Positions 62,856 through 64,000 of a stretch of DNA of 64,000 nt are shown piece by piece. The DNA is from Amycolatopsis sp. CA-126428 (GTDB lineage Bacteria; Actinomycetota; Actinomycetes; Mycobacteriales; Pseudonocardiaceae). Numbering within the stretch: the first letter of the stretch is position 1; the number at the start of each line of letters is the position of its first letter. The stretch is from positions 124,001 through 188,000 of the forward strand of contig NZ_PPHF01000038.1 in NCBI RefSeq assembly GCF_002904335.1. The letters are read 5' to 3'. The translations under genes and the position numbers were made by a program. The notes beneath the pieces are model-generated. The model did not search any database, had not been told where the DNA came from, and saw only the letters and a program-made list of their open reading frames with translations.

Positions 62856-64000
62856 ATGACCCACGCCGACCCCGTCCCGCCCGACGACAGCTACCTGCGT
62901 TCCCTGGTCGAGGCCACTGCCGACGCCGTCGCGGCCGCCGAACCGCTGTCCTCGCCGCACACCGGCGCGGACGAGGCGACGCGCGCCGAAGTGACCGCCG
63001 CGGTCGAGCGCAGCTCACCCGATCTGGTGACGTTGAGCCAAGATCTGCACGCCCACCCCGAGGAGGGCTTCGCCGAGCACCGGTCAGTGCGGGCGCTGGC
63101 CGATCTCCTGCACCGGCACGGCCACGAAGCCACGGTCGGCGTCGGCGGGCTCGACACCGCGCTGCGCGTCAGCACACCACCGCGAGACGGGCCGCACATC
63201 GCCGTGCTCGCCGAGTACGACGCGCTGCCCGGGCTCGGTCACGCCTGCGGCCACAACGTCATCTGCACCACCGCCGCGGGTGGCTTCCTCGGCGCCGCGA
63301 CCGTCGCCGAGCGGCTCGGCGGCCGCGTCAGCCTGATCGGCACGCCCGCCGAGGAAGGCGGAGGCGGCAAGGAGATCCTCGCCCGCGCCGGCGTGTTCGA
63401 CGACGTCGACGCGGTGATCATGCTGCACCCGTTCAGCCACGACATCGCGCTGCACCCGTTCCTCGGACGGCGTCAGCTGGAGATGATCTTCCACGGCGTC
63501 GGCGCGCACGCGAGCGCCCAGCCGTTCATGGGCCGCAACGCGCTCGACGCCGCCGTCGCCGCGTACCAAGGCGTCTCGGCGCTGCGCCAGCAGCTCCCGC
63601 AGAGCGACCGCGTCCACGGCGTGTTCACCGACGGTGGCGCCCGGCCCAACATCATCCCGGCTCGCGCCGCGCTGCTGTTCTACCTCCGGTCCCAGCGCCC
63701 GGAAACCCTGCGTGACCTCGCCGCCCGCATGACGTCGATCGCCGAAGGCGCCGCGGCGATGACCGGCTGCGGCGTCGAGCTGATCTGGGACGCCCAGGCG
63801 GCCTACCTGCCGATCCGGTTCAACACCGCGCTCGCCGGGCGGTGGACGGCCAACCAGGTGATCACCGGCCGCAAACCGCTGCCGCCGGGCATCGTGCCGG
63901 AGTCGCTCACGGGCTCGACGGACTTGGGCAACATCTCCTACCGTGTCCCCGCGCTGCACCCCATGCTGGCGATCTCGGGGCCGACGGTTGCGTTGCACAC
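62856..64000 (+). CDS. M20-family amidohydrolase/peptidase (truncated by window edge)
   Basis: The first 381 codons of an M20D-type metal-dependent amidohydrolase, open to the right edge. After a roughly 50-residue N-terminal extension come SQDLHAHPEEGFAEH, the metal motif LAEYDALPGLGHACGHN, and GTPAEEGGGGKEIL with the catalytic Glu pair. FHGVGAHASAQPFMGRNALDA begins the dimerisation domain, and GGARPNIIPARAALLFYLRS follows. Relatives hydrolyse N-acyl amino acids or p-aminobenzoyl-glutamate. The start is leaderless-like. The last part of the catalytic domain is missing. Confidence 0.92.
   Translation, partial: MTHADPVPPDDSYLRSLVEATADAVAAAEPLSSPHTGADEATRAEVTAAVERSSPDLVTLSQDLHAHPEEGFAEHRSVRALADLLHRHGHEATVGVGGLDTALRVSTPPRDGPHIAVLAEYDALPGLGHACGHNVICTTAAGGFLGAATVAERLGGRVSLIGTPAEEGGGGKEILARAGVFDDVDAVIMLHPFSHDIALHPFLGRRQLEMIFHGVGAHASAQPFMGRNALDAAVAAYQGVSALRQQLPQSDRVHGVFTDGGARPNIIPARAALLFYLRSQRPETLRDLAARMTSIAEGAAAMTGCGVELIWDAQAAYLPIRFNTALAGRWTANQVITGRKPLPPGIVPESLTGSTDLGNISYRVPALHPMLAISGPTVALH

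Noticed and set aside
1..64000. CRISPR arrays, tRNAs, rRNAs, prophage, toxin-antitoxin or secondary-metabolite cores
   Set aside because: Looked for by eye on both strands. No direct-repeat/spacer pattern, tRNA cloverleaf end, phage structural gene, or PKS/NRPS module was recognised.

Overview
The window is a GC-rich actinobacterial chromosome segment. GTG starts are frequent, and neighbouring genes are often coupled through ATGA or GTGA overlaps. Several genes look leaderless, with a TAnnnT-like -10 only 6-8 nt before the start codon. An Emb-type arabinosyltransferase, a valine/leucine dehydrogenase with a divergent Lrp, an oxygen-dependent (CobG) cobalamin pathway and a DasR-type operator on a chitinase gene together suggest Pseudonocardiaceae, most likely an Amycolatopsis-like organism. 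That assignment is inference from gene content; no rRNA is present. No tRNA, CRISPR array or prophage was seen.

Layout. 1-2072: the end of a histidine kinase gene, its LuxR-type response regulator and a PHP phosphoesterase. 2073-8619: a branched-chain amino acid block, with a five-gene ABC importer (livF-livG-livH-livM-livK) converging on a Leu/Val dehydrogenase gene whose divergent neighbour is an Lrp regulator. 8620-13232: a small Cys-rich protein, an acetyltransferase, a secreted GH92 mannosidase with two operator palindromes, and a YigZ protein. 13774-19789: gltBD. 19790-24312: a decayed 70-codon gene, an SDR/TetR pair with two operators, a frameshifted DyP peroxidase behind a leader terminator, and a ROK kinase.

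24345-55502 is mainly vitamin B12. It holds a cobalamin riboswitch with the cobalt transporter genes cbtBA; cobQ; an IS30 remnant; cobD; cobU-cobT-(poly-Ala ORF)-cobS; a leftward operon chlID-cobO-cobB-cobC; a divergent rightward operon cobL-cobM-(Gfo/Idh/MocA oxidoreductase)-cobK-bluB; a leftward operon cobG-cobH-cobIJ; and a second cobalamin riboswitch before cobN. Inserted among these are a WYL regulator, a VOC protein, the emb gene, a DUF6191-like protein, an ABC exporter with its XRE regulator, and an unidentified possible metallohydrolase. The set covers most of aerobic corrin synthesis: ring methylation, contraction and reduction, cobalt insertion by CobN plus a fused ChlI/ChlD protein, adenosylation, amidation, DMB synthesis and loop assembly. 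Only the cobalt-import and cobalt-insertion transcripts carry visible riboswitches.

55503-64000: a GH18 chitinase with a DasR-like operator inside its promoter, a RibD-like protein with its two domains in reverse order, a small unknown protein, a divergent ProA paralogue, an M50 peptidase, an AlkA glycosylase, a methyltransferase and the start of an M20 amidohydrolase.

Structures that ordinary gene annotation would miss include three copies of a covarying 44-46-bp palindromic terminator, a 33-nt interspersed repeat present twice at the start of cobU and once inside the cobN riboswitch, paired operators with 32-bp centre spacing at two unrelated loci, an (GGCTGC)11 microsatellite, and an intrinsic terminator placed between leader and Shine-Dalgarno of the peroxidase gene.
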